Source of the DNA: Pontibacter sp. HSC-36F09 | Lineage (GTDB): Bacteria > Bacteroidota > Bacteroidia > Cytophagales > Hymenobacteraceae | Reading direction: 5' to 3' | DNA length: 64,000 bases | Assembly (NCBI RefSeq): GCF_024171605.1 | Contig: NZ_JALKAA010000004.1 | Coordinates: 308,080 to 372,079 of the forward strand | Part shown: positions 55,961 to 64,000 of the stretch, piece by piece | Layout: every line of letters begins with the position of its first letter | Numbering within the stretch: the stretch's first letter is position 1 | Position numbers and translations under genes: made by a program | The notes under the pieces: generated by a model | Seen by the model: only the letters and a program-made list of their open reading frames with translations | The model's database searches: none | Told to the model about the DNA's origin: nothing

Positions 55961-56889
55961 TCGGTTTTTTTCGTTCGCTTTTCGGAATGGGGCAGGAGAA
56001 CACCCGCACAGTTGTCACGCATCCCGGTGCCGCAGATGCCCGTGCCATGCAGTACATACGTGCCTCCAATGCCCGGCTCAATGCCCTGCACAGACTCTAC
56101 GAGCGCTATCAGCACACACCGCACGCCGAAAAGTTGCTGGCCGTTTTTGAAAAGACCAAGTTGGTGCACAATTACCTGGTGACGCGCAAGCGCATTCAGG
56201 AACTGGAGCTGTTTCATGTACAGAACACGGAGCACTTTATCAATACCTTCACGACGGTAATCAACGTGCACGAGCGGCACATCAAAGACAGTTACATTCC
56301 GGAGCGCGAGAAGCCAAAGCCTTTGGCGCAGGTACAAAAGCCACGTCCGCCAGGCCAGGCACAGCCACGACCTACTGCTTCGCCCCGGCAGGAGAATCCC
56401 GGTCAGCCTTTTGAGTCGAAGGTAGAGCAGGTGCTCAAACGCATCGAATCCGAAACGATCAAGGGCATCTATACTGCCCAGAAAGTAACGGAGATGGTGA
56501 AGCGGGTTGCCAATCAGGCGCCTATGGCCCCGCCGGATGTGCTGCAGGCCAAAGTACCGACGTTAGCTGTTCCTATTATTGCCATCGAAACTTATTCCCG
56601 CGTATTCTACTCGCCGGAGTTGGAGAGTGGCGCTACTATTTCGCGCGAGATTTCCTTCACGTCTTCGGATTCCGATAAAGAGGTTTTTCTGCAGCATGTA
56701 GCGAGTAAGTTAGCGATTGATAAGGGGGAGTTGAGTTACATCGGCAATACCATGCTGGCTATACCTGACACCAAGGGCCCAAGCCCCGCCCGGCATGTAC
56801 CGGTTGTGCATTGGCGCGGGTTTCCGTATGCCGTGAGTTTAATGGATTACCGGTTGTTTCCGGTGAGGATGCATCGGAAGAGTTTTTAA
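55957..56889 (+). CDS. two-domain protein of unknown function at the end of the TelA operon
   Basis: A 310-residue protein: a helical N-terminal domain (about 1-105), a Pro- and Gln-rich linker (about 108-145), and a C-terminal alpha/beta domain (about 150-310, IPIIAIETYSRVFY is absent but PTLAVPIIAIETYS and GNTMLAIPDT are seen). The linker suggests an elongated, flexible protein. No family is recognised. A terminator at 56913-56946 follows. Confidence 0.75.
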   Translation: MIGFFRSLFGMGQENTRTVVTHPGAADARAMQYIRASNARLNALHRLYERYQHTPHAEKLLAVFEKTKLVHNYLVTRKRIQELELFHVQNTEHFINTFTTVINVHERHIKDSYIPEREKPKPLAQVQKPRPPGQAQPRPTASPRQENPGQPFESKVEQVLKRIESETIKGIYTAQKVTEMVKRVANQAPMAPPDVLQAKVPTLAVPIIAIETYSRVFYSPELESGATISREISFTSSDSDKEVFLQHVASKLAIDKGELSYIGNTMLAIPDTKGPSPARHVPVVHWRGFPYAVSLMDYRLFPVRMHRKSF

Positions 56890-56912
56890 GTTTGATTCCT
56901 AAAATGAATATG

Positions 56913-56946
56913 GAAGAGCCTCTGAGTTGTCAGAGGCTCTTTTTTG
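56913..56946 (+). terminator. terminator of the TelA operon
   Basis: AGAGCCTCTGA at 56915-56925 pairs with TCAGAGGCTCT at 56930-56940, followed by a T run. Confidence 0.9.
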
Positions 56947-57127
56947 GCTTGTATAGTATGGCTGATGGCGCGAGCGTCCTCGCTCGTGTCTGCTATCGTG
57001 GGGCCTCCGGCCCAGTGTAAAATTTATGCCGTAAGTTTAGGGATATCGCAAATATGGTTGTCTGTGTGACCAGCTTGTAATTGGCGTAGTGACAGCTAAT
57101 TATACCTTAACCTGATTTGTTTTATTG

Positions 57128-57225
57128 CTTCGCCTGTGCGGCGGGCACTCACTTTTTTCCTTGATGAAAAAAGTAAGCAAAAAAATCAAGACTCCCCAAA
57201 CTCGCTGAACGCTCAGACAGTGGGT
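57128..57225. repeat. intergenic repeat with ACTTTTTTCC/AAAAAAGT hairpin
   Basis: The core pairs ACTTTTTT at 57151 with AAAAAAGT ending at 57174. The downstream text (ATCAAGACTCCCC, CTCGCTGAACG) is of a kind commonly found in intergenic repeats of Bacteroidota. Copy number cannot be seen from this window. Confidence 0.6.
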
Positions 57226-57354
57226 AGTCGTAATGGTGCACCTGGCTGATGTGATTTGTTTCATAGCTGAAGGGCAAGTTACTCTTGCTATACCTGCCAG
57301 GGAGCTGTGAAAGTAACGACAGTACTTATGCCTGACTCTGATAATGGCAGAGAT

Positions 57355-57475
57355 TCCCCTCTCGGGAGGGGCAGGGGTGGGTTAGTCGTGCACCGCTCCT
57401 TCCCCTGTTTTGGGGGTAGGGGCCCTCGACAAAAGGGGAAGGCTGGGATGAAACTCCCCCTTCGAAGGGGGCAGG
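57355..57475. repeat. cluster of three GC-rich hairpins
   Basis: CCCCTCTCGGGAGGGG (57356-57371), CCTTCCCCTGTTTT with AAAAGGGGAAGG (57408-57442), and CCCCCTTCGAAGGGGG (57455-57470) form three successive hairpins. This is a repeat, not a transcription terminator of a known gene. Confidence 0.7.
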
Positions 57476-57584
57476 GGGATGTGAATCATGCATATGAAAC
57501 TTCAGCAACGAAGCTATACCTTAAAATTAATAAGAGCCTTTCTCCCAAGGAAAAAGGCCCTTATTAAATGGAAATCGACAACCC

Positions 57585-59141
57585 TTACGAACTACACGAC
57601 AACATGGAACATCCTGCCTTTTGCGATGCCCACTCCGGACGTGTCTGGAAAAATTCGTCAAACTTATCGGAATATGGTTCTTTGATCGCTTCCTGTAGCT
57701 TCACAAACAGGGTGTCATCACCTTTCTCTAATCCCTCGATGGCCTGGTGCAGCAGGTAGTTGCGGAGCACAAAACGTGGGTTGGCTTTTTGCATCATTTC
57801 CTGAGAATCTGAGCGCTTGATCTTGTTCGTGTTCAGTCGCTCCAGGTAGTTGCTGATCAAGGTGTAGAGTGCTGTTTTTTGTGCTGCTGTCAGGTCATCG
57901 TACAAGGCCCGTTTGAAGAAATCCGCTACTGCATCCTCACTTTCTACAGCCAGCGGCAGGTCGATGAGCAACTGGTAGAAAATGGTCATGTCAGGCTGTA
58001 GTTCGGACAGTGTTTTCTCGAACTGACTGATCAGGTCGCGGTCTAATTGCGATACCTGGTCGAGGCCCAGTTTGCGTCCCATCATGGCGTAGTAGGCTGT
58101 CCAGTAGACGTCTTTAAATGTTTCGAGCGTGGCAACCAGTTGGTCTTTGTCGGTTAGCGGCAACAATGCTCCGGCAAGAGCGCCCAGGTTCCAGTAGCCG
58201 ATCGAAGGCTGCTTTCCGAAGGCATACCTACGGCCGGGAAGGTCGGTGGTGTTTGGGGTGAAGTTCAGGTCGTAATTGTCCACGAAGGAGTAGGGGCCAT
58301 AGTCAATGGTCAGGCCGAGAATGGACATGTTGTCAGTGTTCATCACACCGTGCACAAAACCCACACGCATCCACTCCACCATCAGGTGGGCGGTGCGATC
58401 CACGATCTCTTTGAACCAATCGATCACTTTCTTCTCACCCGTAATATGCGGATAATAGCGGCTGATGGTCCAGTCAACAAGCTGGCGCAGGTTATCGAGT
58501 TCTTTGCGAGCGTTCAGCATCTCGAAATTACCAAAGCGCAAAAAGCTCGGCGCTGCCCGCATCAAGATCGCACCCGGTTCGTAGGCCGCATTGCCGTTGT
58601 AGAACATATCGCGCAGCACCGGCTCACCGGTACTCACCAGACTGAGCGCACGGGTGGTCGGTATACCCAGGTAATACATCGCTTCGCTCATCAGATACTC
58701 TCGAACTGAAGAGCGCAGCACAGCACGCCCGTCAGCGCGGCGGGAGTAGGGGGTAAGGCCGGCGCCTTTCAACTGCAGCTCCCAGGTTTTACCGTCGGGC
58801 GCTTCCCACTCTCCAAGCGTAATGGCGCGACCGTCGCCCAGCTGACCTGCCCAATTGCCGAACTGGTGACCGGCATAGCAGGCGGCGTAAGGGTACATGG
58901 TATCCGTCACGCGGTTGCCGCCCAGTATGTCGATCTCCTGCTGCTCCGTTGGCTTGGCTATACCTAGGTCGCTGGCCAGCGCATCTGACCAGGCCAGGAG
59001 CGTTACTTTTTCAACCGGCGTAGGTTTGGCTTTGCTGTAAAGTACACCCGGTGTCTGGCGTGGCGTGAGCGTGCCGCTATCATCACCTGCAAACGCTTCT
59101 ACAAATTCTTTTCTATAAATTTTTGAGCTCAGTTGCTCCAT
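57585..59141 (-). CDS. selO: SelO family protein adenylyltransferase
   Basis: Pseudokinase-fold enzyme of 518 residues that transfers AMP to proteins. AGHQFGNWAGQLGDGRAITLGEW and LQLKGAGLTPYSRRADGRAVLRSSVREYL are hallmarks; the metal-binding Asn and Asp appear in VMNTDNMSILGLTIDYGPY. The C-terminus ends CSS, where eukaryotic SelO has Sec-Ser-Ser, so a Cys takes the Sec position. The ATG at 59141 (MEQLSSKIY) is chosen; the frame is open to 59180. Its neighbours do not form an operon with it. Confidence 0.92.
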   Translation of the reverse strand: MEQLSSKIYRKEFVEAFAGDDSGTLTPRQTPGVLYSKAKPTPVEKVTLLAWSDALASDLGIAKPTEQQEIDILGGNRVTDTMYPYAACYAGHQFGNWAGQLGDGRAITLGEWEAPDGKTWELQLKGAGLTPYSRRADGRAVLRSSVREYLMSEAMYYLGIPTTRALSLVSTGEPVLRDMFYNGNAAYEPGAILMRAAPSFLRFGNFEMLNARKELDNLRQLVDWTISRYYPHITGEKKVIDWFKEIVDRTAHLMVEWMRVGFVHGVMNTDNMSILGLTIDYGPYSFVDNYDLNFTPNTTDLPGRRYAFGKQPSIGYWNLGALAGALLPLTDKDQLVATLETFKDVYWTAYYAMMGRKLGLDQVSQLDRDLISQFEKTLSELQPDMTIFYQLLIDLPLAVESEDAVADFFKRALYDDLTAAQKTALYTLISNYLERLNTNKIKRSDSQEMMQKANPRFVLRNYLLHQAIEGLEKGDDTLFVKLQEAIKEPYSDKFDEFFQTRPEWASQKAGCSMLSCSS

Positions 59142-59327
59142 CTTCTTCAGTTTTAGGTATAAGGTAGCTGGATCTGGCACTTCTTTTAAACCTTTTGCCA
59201 GCCTTTTGATTTCTCTTTAACAAGATTTGTGCAAGATTAGTTAAATTTAGCAGACTTACCCCGAATAACACGTAAGCAGGGGCAGGCTATACCTTGCCAC
59301 GCATCACCGAACAGACTTACAACTTTT

Positions 59328-60257
59328 ATGTCAATCACCATATTCAGCCAGGGCAGAAACACGAGCCGCTGGGAAAATGCCCTGAAGGAACGCCGTCCGG
59401 GCTTAGATGTACATGTTTATCCGGACACAGGTCCAGCCGAAGAAGTGGAGTTTGCCCTGGCCTGGAACCACCCGCCGGGCGCTTTTGCTAACTTTCCGAA
59501 CCTGAAATGCATCTCCTCCACAGGCGCTGGTGTCGATCATATTCTCCGCGATCCCGAGCTTCCTCAAGGTATACAGATCACCCGCATTGTAGACGAAAAC
59601 CTGACCCAGGACATGGCCACTTTTGTGACCGCCCAGGTGCTGAACCACGTGCGCGGTCTGCACAGGTATAAGGAGGCACAGCGCAGCCATACCTGGAAGC
59701 AGCACAGCTACAAACGCACTGCCGACGTCGTGATCGGGGTGATGGGTATGGGCGTGCTCGGTATGCACACGGCGCAGCAGCTAAACAAACTCGGCTTTAA
59801 AGTACATGGCTGGTCACGCACTCCTAAACTGCTGGAAGGTGTCGGAACCTTTGCTGGGACAGAGGAGCTGACCACTTTTCTGGGAAAAGCCGACATCCTG
59901 ATCTGCCTGTTGCCCTTAACCAGCCAAACCGCCAATATTTTGAACAAGGACACGCTGGGCAAGCTTCCCAAAGGAGCCTATGTCATAAACGTGGCGCGTG
60001 GTGAGCATCTGGTAGATGAAGATCTGATCGAATTACTCGATCAGGGGCATTTGTCCGGCGCCAGCCTGGATGTGTTTCGGGAAGAGCCACTGCCGGAGGA
60101 GCATCCGTTCTGGGAGCACCCGCTAATCCATGTCACGCCGCATATTGCCAGCATTACCAATCCGGCTTCGGCTGTGTCGCAAATTCTGGAAAACTACGAC
60201 CGCATGCGCCATGGGGAAGACCTCATTAACGTTGTTTCTAAAACCAAAGGATATTAA
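59328..60257 (+). CDS. D-2-hydroxyacid dehydrogenase (GhrA-like)
   Basis: NAD(P)-dependent reductase of 309 residues, of the glyoxylate/hydroxypyruvate reductase type. The Rossmann motif GVMGMGVLGMHTAQ is near residue 140. The catalytic Arg is in NVARGEHLVDE, Glu in SLDVFREEPLPEEH and His in VTPHIAS. The VOC gene begins on the base right after its stop, so the two are coupled. Confidence 0.92.
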   Translation: MSITIFSQGRNTSRWENALKERRPGLDVHVYPDTGPAEEVEFALAWNHPPGAFANFPNLKCISSTGAGVDHILRDPELPQGIQITRIVDENLTQDMATFVTAQVLNHVRGLHRYKEAQRSHTWKQHSYKRTADVVIGVMGMGVLGMHTAQQLNKLGFKVHGWSRTPKLLEGVGTFAGTEELTTFLGKADILICLLPLTSQTANILNKDTLGKLPKGAYVINVARGEHLVDEDLIELLDQGHLSGASLDVFREEPLPEEHPFWEHPLIHVTPHIASITNPASAVSQILENYDRMRHGEDLINVVSKTKGY

Positions 60258-60671
60258 ATGAACCCATTTCACTATGCCTTCAAAGTGAAGGACATCGAAT
60301 CGACGCGCCAGTTTTATGTGGACATTTTAGGATGCAAAGAAGGACGCAGTACCGAGCATTGGATCGATTTTGATTTTTTCGGTCATCAGCTTTCTGCCCA
60401 CGTGAGCGCCAGCATACCCGAGCCCGATTACTGCGGACAAGTGGCCGGCATCAGTGTGCCGGTGCCGCACTTTGGTTGCCTGCTCAGCTATGCGCAATTT
60501 GATGAAGTGCGCGAGCGACTGGTGCAGCATGCTATACCTTTCGTGGTGGAGCCTTATACCCGCTACGAAGGTCAGGTAGGAGAGCAGCGCACGATGTTCA
60601 TTCTCGATCACAGCAAAAACCCGCTTGAGTTCAAGGCTTTCAAAAATCCGGAAGAGGTATTTGCTTCCTGA
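60258..60671 (+). CDS. VOC family protein (glyoxalase/bleomycin-resistance-like)
   Basis: A 137-residue vicinal oxygen chelate protein (YAFKVKDIESTRQFYVDILGCKEG, FILDHSKNPLEFKAF). The metal-binding His/Glu positions cannot be set fully by eye. It starts immediately after the dehydrogenase stop, so it may process the same oxo-acid metabolite. A terminator lies downstream. Confidence 0.9.
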   Translation: MNPFHYAFKVKDIESTRQFYVDILGCKEGRSTEHWIDFDFFGHQLSAHVSASIPEPDYCGQVAGISVPVPHFGCLLSYAQFDEVRERLVQHAIPFVVEPYTRYEGQVGEQRTMFILDHSKNPLEFKAFKNPEEVFAS

Positions 60672-60696
60672 CCGTTTGCTATACCTGCTTAAAAGT

Positions 60697-60734
60697 AAAG
60701 GCCAGTCTGTATGTGTTACGGACTGGCCTTTGTG
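60697..60734. terminator. bidirectional terminator
   Basis: AAAGGCCAGTC at 60697-60707 pairs with GACTGGCCTTT at 60721-60731. It lies between the converging VOC and GNAT genes. Confidence 0.85.
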
Positions 60735-60751
60735 TTTGAAAACTGGAAATG

Positions 60752-61276
60752 CTATACCTGAGATTCAGACTCAGCCGGTCGCCTGACAGTGTAAATCAGT
60801 TCATCCAGGTATTTTCCGTTTTTGTAAAAGGTCTTCTCCAGTTTCGCCTCCAGCACAAAACCCGCTTTCTCGAGTGCGCGCTGCGAGCCGACATTATACC
60901 CAAAAGGACGAGCGTAAATGCGCGTGATATCCCAGTTTGCAAAGCTGTAGTCCACCATCTGGCGAATCGCCTCCGTAATGATGCCTTTACCCCAGAATGG
61001 CTCGGCCAGCCAGTAGCCCATCTCGGCGTTTTTCCGGTAAATGTCGTGTTGCGGGTGTATGCCTATACCTCCGGCAGCTTCGCCTTCTACCTCTATTGCC
61101 AGAATGTTCGGTGGATCTCCTTTGGTTGCCATTTCTATAAATGCCCTGCCTTTCTCGTAGGTATAAGGGTGCGGAAAAATATCCGACATATTACGGGCGA
61201 TGTTGAAATTGTCAGCATACCGCACCAGACTTTCAAGGTCTTCGAATGTCCAGGGGCGTAGTTTGAAATTGATCAT
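60752..61276 (-). CDS. GNAT family acetyltransferase (RimJ/RimL-like)
   Basis: A 174-residue N-acetyltransferase. LRPWTFEDLESLVRYADN, AAGGIGIHPQ and AEMGYWLAEPFWGKGIITEAIRQM (the acetyl-CoA binding part) are typical. RimJ-like enzymes acetylate ribosomal protein N-termini, but many relatives act on small molecules. It is a single gene. Confidence 0.92.
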   Translation of the reverse strand: MINFKLRPWTFEDLESLVRYADNFNIARNMSDIFPHPYTYEKGRAFIEMATKGDPPNILAIEVEGEAAGGIGIHPQHDIYRKNAEMGYWLAEPFWGKGIITEAIRQMVDYSFANWDITRIYARPFGYNVGSQRALEKAGFVLEAKLEKTFYKNGKYLDELIYTVRRPAESESQV

Positions 61277-61305
61277 CTGCCTGCGTCAGGTATAGCTGTG
61301 AGCCG

Positions 61306-62193
61306 TTATTTCAAGTGCTGATCGAAGAAGTCGACGGTGCGTTGCCAGGCGAGTTCGGCCGCTGCTTTGTCGTAGCGGGGTGTGGTGTCGTTGTGGAAAC
61401 CGTGGTTTGTGCCAGGGTAGAAGTGCGCGGTGTACTTCTTGTTGTGCGCTTTCAAAGCCTCTTCGTAAGCAGGCCAGCCTTCGTTTACGCGGGTGTCGTG
61501 CTCGGCAAAGTGCAGCTGGAGCGGCGCCTTGATCTGTGGTACATCCTCAACGGGAGCCTGACCGCCGTAAAACGGAACAGCAGCTGCCAGATCAGGTATA
61601 CGCACGGCCATCATGTTCGAGATCCAGCCACCGAAGCAGAAGCCTACCACACCGGCTTTACCATTGCAGTTCTTGTGGTTTTTAAGGTAATCGTGCGCCG
61701 CTATAAAATCTTCGAGCATTTCGTTGCGGTCGCGCTGGCTTTGCAATGTACGGCCTTCGTCATCCGTACCCGGATAGCCTCCGAGTGGAGTGAGGGCATC
61801 TGGTGCAAGTGAGATGAACCCAGCCAGCGCCGCTCTTCTGGCCACATCCTCGATATGCGGATTCAGGCCCCGGTTTTCGTGCACGACCACCACGCCTCCA
61901 AGTCTTTTCTTCGCATCAGCCGGTATCGACAGCAGCGCCTTTATCGGGCCGCCGCCCTTGGGTGACTGGTAAGTAATATACTCCGAGATGATGTGCGGAT
62001 CGTCGGCTGTGAGTTGTACCTTGCTCCTGTAATCCGGCATCAGAAAGCTTGCAAGCGAACCAACCGTAAGCCCGCCTACGGCATAGATCGAGAGCTTCTG
62101 CATAAAATCCCGCCGGTTGATGCGGTTGTGGGCATAGTCGTCATACAGGTCAAACACTTCTTGCTTGATGTCTTCTTTTTTGATCTCGTCCAT
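61306..62193 (-). CDS. dienelactone hydrolase family protein
   Basis: A 295-residue alpha/beta hydrolase. Cys in [10 protein letters not shown], Asp in [11 protein letters not shown] and His in TNHGFHND form the dienelactone-hydrolase triad. The N-terminus carries a cytoplasmic stretch of 30 residues with a twin-arginine-like RRDFMQK followed by a hydrophobic segment, so it may be membrane bound or Tat-exported. It is a single gene. Confidence 0.92.
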   Translation of the reverse strand: MDEIKKEDIKQEVFDLYDDYAHNRINRRDFMQKLSIYAVGGLTVGSLASFLMPDYRSKVQLTADDPHIISEYITYQSPKGGGPIKALLSIPADAKKRLGGVVVVHENRGLNPHIEDVARRAALAGFISLAPDALTPLGGYPGTDDEGRTLQSQRDRNEMLEDFIAAHDYLKNHKNCNGKAGVVGFCFGGWISNMMAVRIPDLAAAVPFYGGQAPVEDVPQIKAPLQLHFAEHDTRVNEGWPAYEEALKAHNKKYTAHFYPGTNHGFHNDTTPRYDKAAAELAWQRTVDFFDQHLK

Positions 62194-62420
62194 AGGAGGT
62201 GGTTTTTTTGTTCTTGATGAAGCAGCTTTGCTATACCTGTCGGAATTTTGAAAAGTACCTAAATATCATTTAAGGTAATGAAAATGAGTGGGATAATAGT
62301 TAGATAAGACTTAGATTATTTTGATTTTGATAGAGAAAGTAACCTGTCGCTGCTCTTGTGCGTTCGGCTTCCCCTTTTTTCCTTCAAGGTCAGAATATGT
62401 GTTTTACTTTACTTTTCTCT

Positions 62421-63215
62421 TTAGGCGTCTGGTTTCGGGCTTTTTGAAATGATGAGTCTCATCAATCCGGGAAACCATCGTTGCAACCATACAAATGCTT
62501 TGCCATGGCCAGTAAAAATATAATTTCTCTTTCGTTTCAAAATAGCATTAACCATTACTTTCGCAGCTTTATCAGTAGGCCACATCAGATTTGACGGACG
62601 TGGATCTGGTCGCTTAGGATGCCAAACGCCATCATTGTCGATCCTTGCAATTTCAGAAACTACAAATCCGGGATGCATCATCATGCAACTCACCCCAGTA
62701 CCCATTAACTCAACCTGTAAAGTCTGACCAATAGAATGTACGGCAGCTTTTGAAGCCCCATATGCACCCAAATTAGGATTAGGAAGATATGCCCCCACAC
62801 TGCCCACCAAACCGATCCTTCCATTGTTTTTCTTTTAATGGGGCAGGGCATATTTAACTGTTAAGGCTAAGCCTGTGACATTACCCTGTAATTGTCTATT
62901 CCAATCTTTGGCTGTTAGCTTCTCTATACCTCCAAAAACACCAAAACCGGCATTGGCTACCACAACATCCAAACGGCCCCAGGTTGCAATAATTTGCTGG
63001 ACTGCATTTTCAATAGCATTTTCATCCGTTATATCACACGGAATCGCTAATGCTACCCCACCTGAGTGATTGATCTCGACTGCCACGTTATCCAATAGTT
63101 CTTTACGCCTGGAGGAAAGAGCTACTTTATATCCTAAACTTGCCCATTCAAAGGCCATTGCCTTGCCGATACCAGACGAAGCACCAGTTATCCAAACTAC
63201 GTTTTCCTTTGTCAT
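62421..63215 (-). pseudogene. SDR oxidoreductase interrupted by an in-frame TAA
   Basis: A short-chain dehydrogenase of about 264 residues in one frame. The first part (VVWITGASSGIGKAMAFEWA, VVANAGFGVFGG) ends ALPH, then TAA at 62835-62837, then KKNNGRIGLVGSVGAYLPNPN and GAYGASKAAVHSIGQ in the same frame. The cofactor site (GASSGIG) and the YxxxK site (YGASKAA) are on opposite sides of the stop. The stop replaces a codon usually Leu (TTA in relatives needs one base change). It is probably a dead gene; readthrough or a sequencing error is possible. Confidence 0.8.
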
Positions 63216-63549
63216 TTTAATGATTTTTAGTTAGGATGATTGATTTCTGAACTGACGGACAACGGATTAGAACAGGCAATGTGTGAGGCGTAAGCCGAAC
63301 GTAATCCCTGTGCTTTGTTGGCGTATCATGTTTGTTTATTCAGTATAGGGTTCTGCTCTATGCTCAACGAAATCTCTAACCTTCGTCTTTTCAAGTATCT
63401 CTAAGTTTAGCTACCACTCCTTTAGACCAGGATAAAGCGGCAAGCCTACCATATACCTTGTGCAAATAACTTTTTAGGAACGGTTGGGCAAGTAAGTAAA
63501 ACTTCATATTCCAAATGTCGTTTCTAACGAGAAACATAAAAATACTACT
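63216..63549. other. A+T-rich intergenic region
   Basis: About 330 bases with no supported gene. It contains CAACGGATTA near 63262 and GTAATCC...GTTGG near 63306-63325, a weak inverted pattern. No octamer copy is present. Confidence 0.4.
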
Positions 63550-63762
63550 ATGAATAACTTATTCAGAGGATTGCTTGCTGGCTATGGCGCTAAAAAACTA
63601 GGTGGAGGATGCTTCAGTACGATTTTAATTTTTGTAATTATATGGGTGGTGCTTGGTCAATGTAGCAATACATTTAAATCGAACGAAAGCGAAGAAAACG
63701 CGACTAATCAAACCGAGATAAATGAATCTGGATTTGTCACTTCATGTGCCCCCGCCAGTTGA
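63550..63762 (+). CDS. small single-helix membrane protein
   Basis: A 70-residue protein with a Gly-rich N-terminus (GLLAGYGAKKLGGGC), one hydrophobic helix (about residues 23-39) and a polar, acidic tail with Cys at residue 66. No family is recognised. The gene is A+T-rich and lies in front of an attC-like repeat. It could be a cassette-type gene, though chance cannot be excluded. Confidence 0.5.
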   Translation: MNNLFRGLLAGYGAKKLGGGCFSTILIFVIIWVVLGQCSNTFKSNESEENATNQTEINESGFVTSCAPAS

Positions 63763-63841
63763 TAAAAAATTGTGTGCTTTTATGCTAATTTACTGCTGCC
63801 CCAATCATGGGTGTAAGTAGGGCACATGATACACTTCTTTA

Positions 63842-63912
63842 ATTCAACTAACGGTCTCGCACATAAAACGGGCAAGGCGCAGGCGCAGCTTGGCTTATGT
63901 GCCGTGTTGCAC
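63842..63912 (+). repeat. attC-like imperfect inverted repeat
   Basis: ATTCAAC at 63842-63848 matches the RYYYAAC core of an integron attC site, and GTTGCAC at 63906-63912 matches GTTRRRY at six of seven positions. Between them GCACATAA pairs with TTATGTGC. The 71-base length fits attC. No integrase is in view. Confidence 0.4.
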
Positions 63913-63988
63913 TAAACCTTCGGTAGCTGGTTTTAAAAAGCAGCGGATAAGCGTTACCTTTTGATTCAAACTTATTCCTTACATAAAG

Positions 63989-64000
63989 ATGAAAAAAAAG
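63989..64000 (+). CDS. possible 5' end of a gene leaving the right edge
   Basis: ATGAAAAAAAAG at the very end reads MKKK, the usual start of a signal peptide. Only four codons are visible. Confidence 0.3.

Larger units (their letters stand above)
56890..57584. other. gene-free region built from repeats
   Basis: About 700 bases with no supported gene. After the TelA terminator come a repeat with an A/T-run hairpin and a C/G-rich set of hairpins (listed separately). Short open frames here are chance frames in these repeats. Confidence 0.7.
1..64000. repeat. dispersed octamer AGGTATAG/CTATACCT
   Basis: Hand count gives about 75 exact copies over the window, nearly equal in both orientations. 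Examples are at 11, 1401, 1595, 9956, 16978, 28404, 35483, 37652, 49320, 54005, 60755 and 62922. The commonest context is CAGGTATAGC. In genes it is read mostly as Ala-Ile-Pro, Gly-Ile-Ala, Leu-Tyr-Leu or Tyr-Thr, and therefore brings in ATA codons. Chance expects about two copies. Confidence 0.9.

Noticed and set aside
1..64000. tRNA, rRNA, CRISPR, transposase and prophage genes
   Set aside because: None was seen on either strand; short structural RNAs could still be missed by eye.

Overview
The window looks like chromosomal DNA of a Cytophagales bacterium (Bacteroidota), most likely the Hymenobacteraceae, Pontibacter-like. The signs are a SusC/SusD/SusE starch locus driven by an ECF sigma factor and a FecR anti-sigma, a secreted amylase with a type IX secretion C-terminal sorting domain, many Bacteroidota lipoproteins, TAnnTTTG-type promoters, and a paired DUF1800/DUF1501 locus. 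Family names are from memory of the proteins; no search was run. I see no rRNA, tRNA, CRISPR array, transposase or prophage.

Layout. About 1-9.7 kb (minus strand): a starch-utilisation operon (sigma, FecR, SusC, SusD, SusE, amylase, and the first codons of a further gene leaving the left edge), with a second, T9SS-exported GH13 enzyme divergent from it (9.9-12.7 kb). About 12.8-28.5 kb: mixed housekeeping and envelope genes (M48 lipoprotein protease, a truncated intradiol dioxygenase, small DUF proteins, an ArsO-like flavoprotein, a giant tricorn-type S41 protease, a purine permease, a TonB-type outer membrane protein, a Mut7-C RNase-like protein, a KASIII, a CAT-like acetyltransferase). About 28.7-37.6 kb (plus strand): an OB-fold membrane protein, a flotillin, and a 1654-residue AAA+ 'DNA repair ATPase', with an A+T-rich DUF4393 gene inserted between them behind a terminator. 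About 37.7-44 kb: TlpA-like thioredoxin, WalJ-like hydrolase, HflK/HflC, a secreted unknown, a GerW/YtfJ protein. About 44.2-47.2 kb: a redox cassette (LLM flavoenzyme, FrnE-like DsbA, nitroreductase) divergent from a cysteine-rich HxlR regulator with a clear operator. About 47.3-53.9 kb: DUF1800/DUF1501, a DAC-like (DACNV) sensor protein, an M28 peptidase, a pseudouridine synthase. About 54.2-56.9 kb: a tightly coupled four-gene TelA operon. About 57.6-62.2 kb: SelO, a 2-hydroxyacid dehydrogenase with a VOC protein, a GNAT enzyme, a dienelactone hydrolase. About 62.4-64 kb: an A+T-rich end with an SDR gene broken by an in-frame stop, a small membrane protein and an attC-like inverted repeat.

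The most striking global signal is a non-palindromic octamer, AGGTATAG (or CTATACCT), often inside CAGGTATAGC. I count about 75 exact copies by hand, against about 2 expected by chance. It lies in both orientations, inside genes and between them, and is missing from the A+T-rich DUF4393 gene and from a 4.4 kb stretch of the Sus locus. The best candidates for a poorly described system are the flotillin/OB-fold/giant AAA+ ATPase locus and the TelA operon, which may serve one membrane-stress response, and the orphan DAC-like sensor protein.
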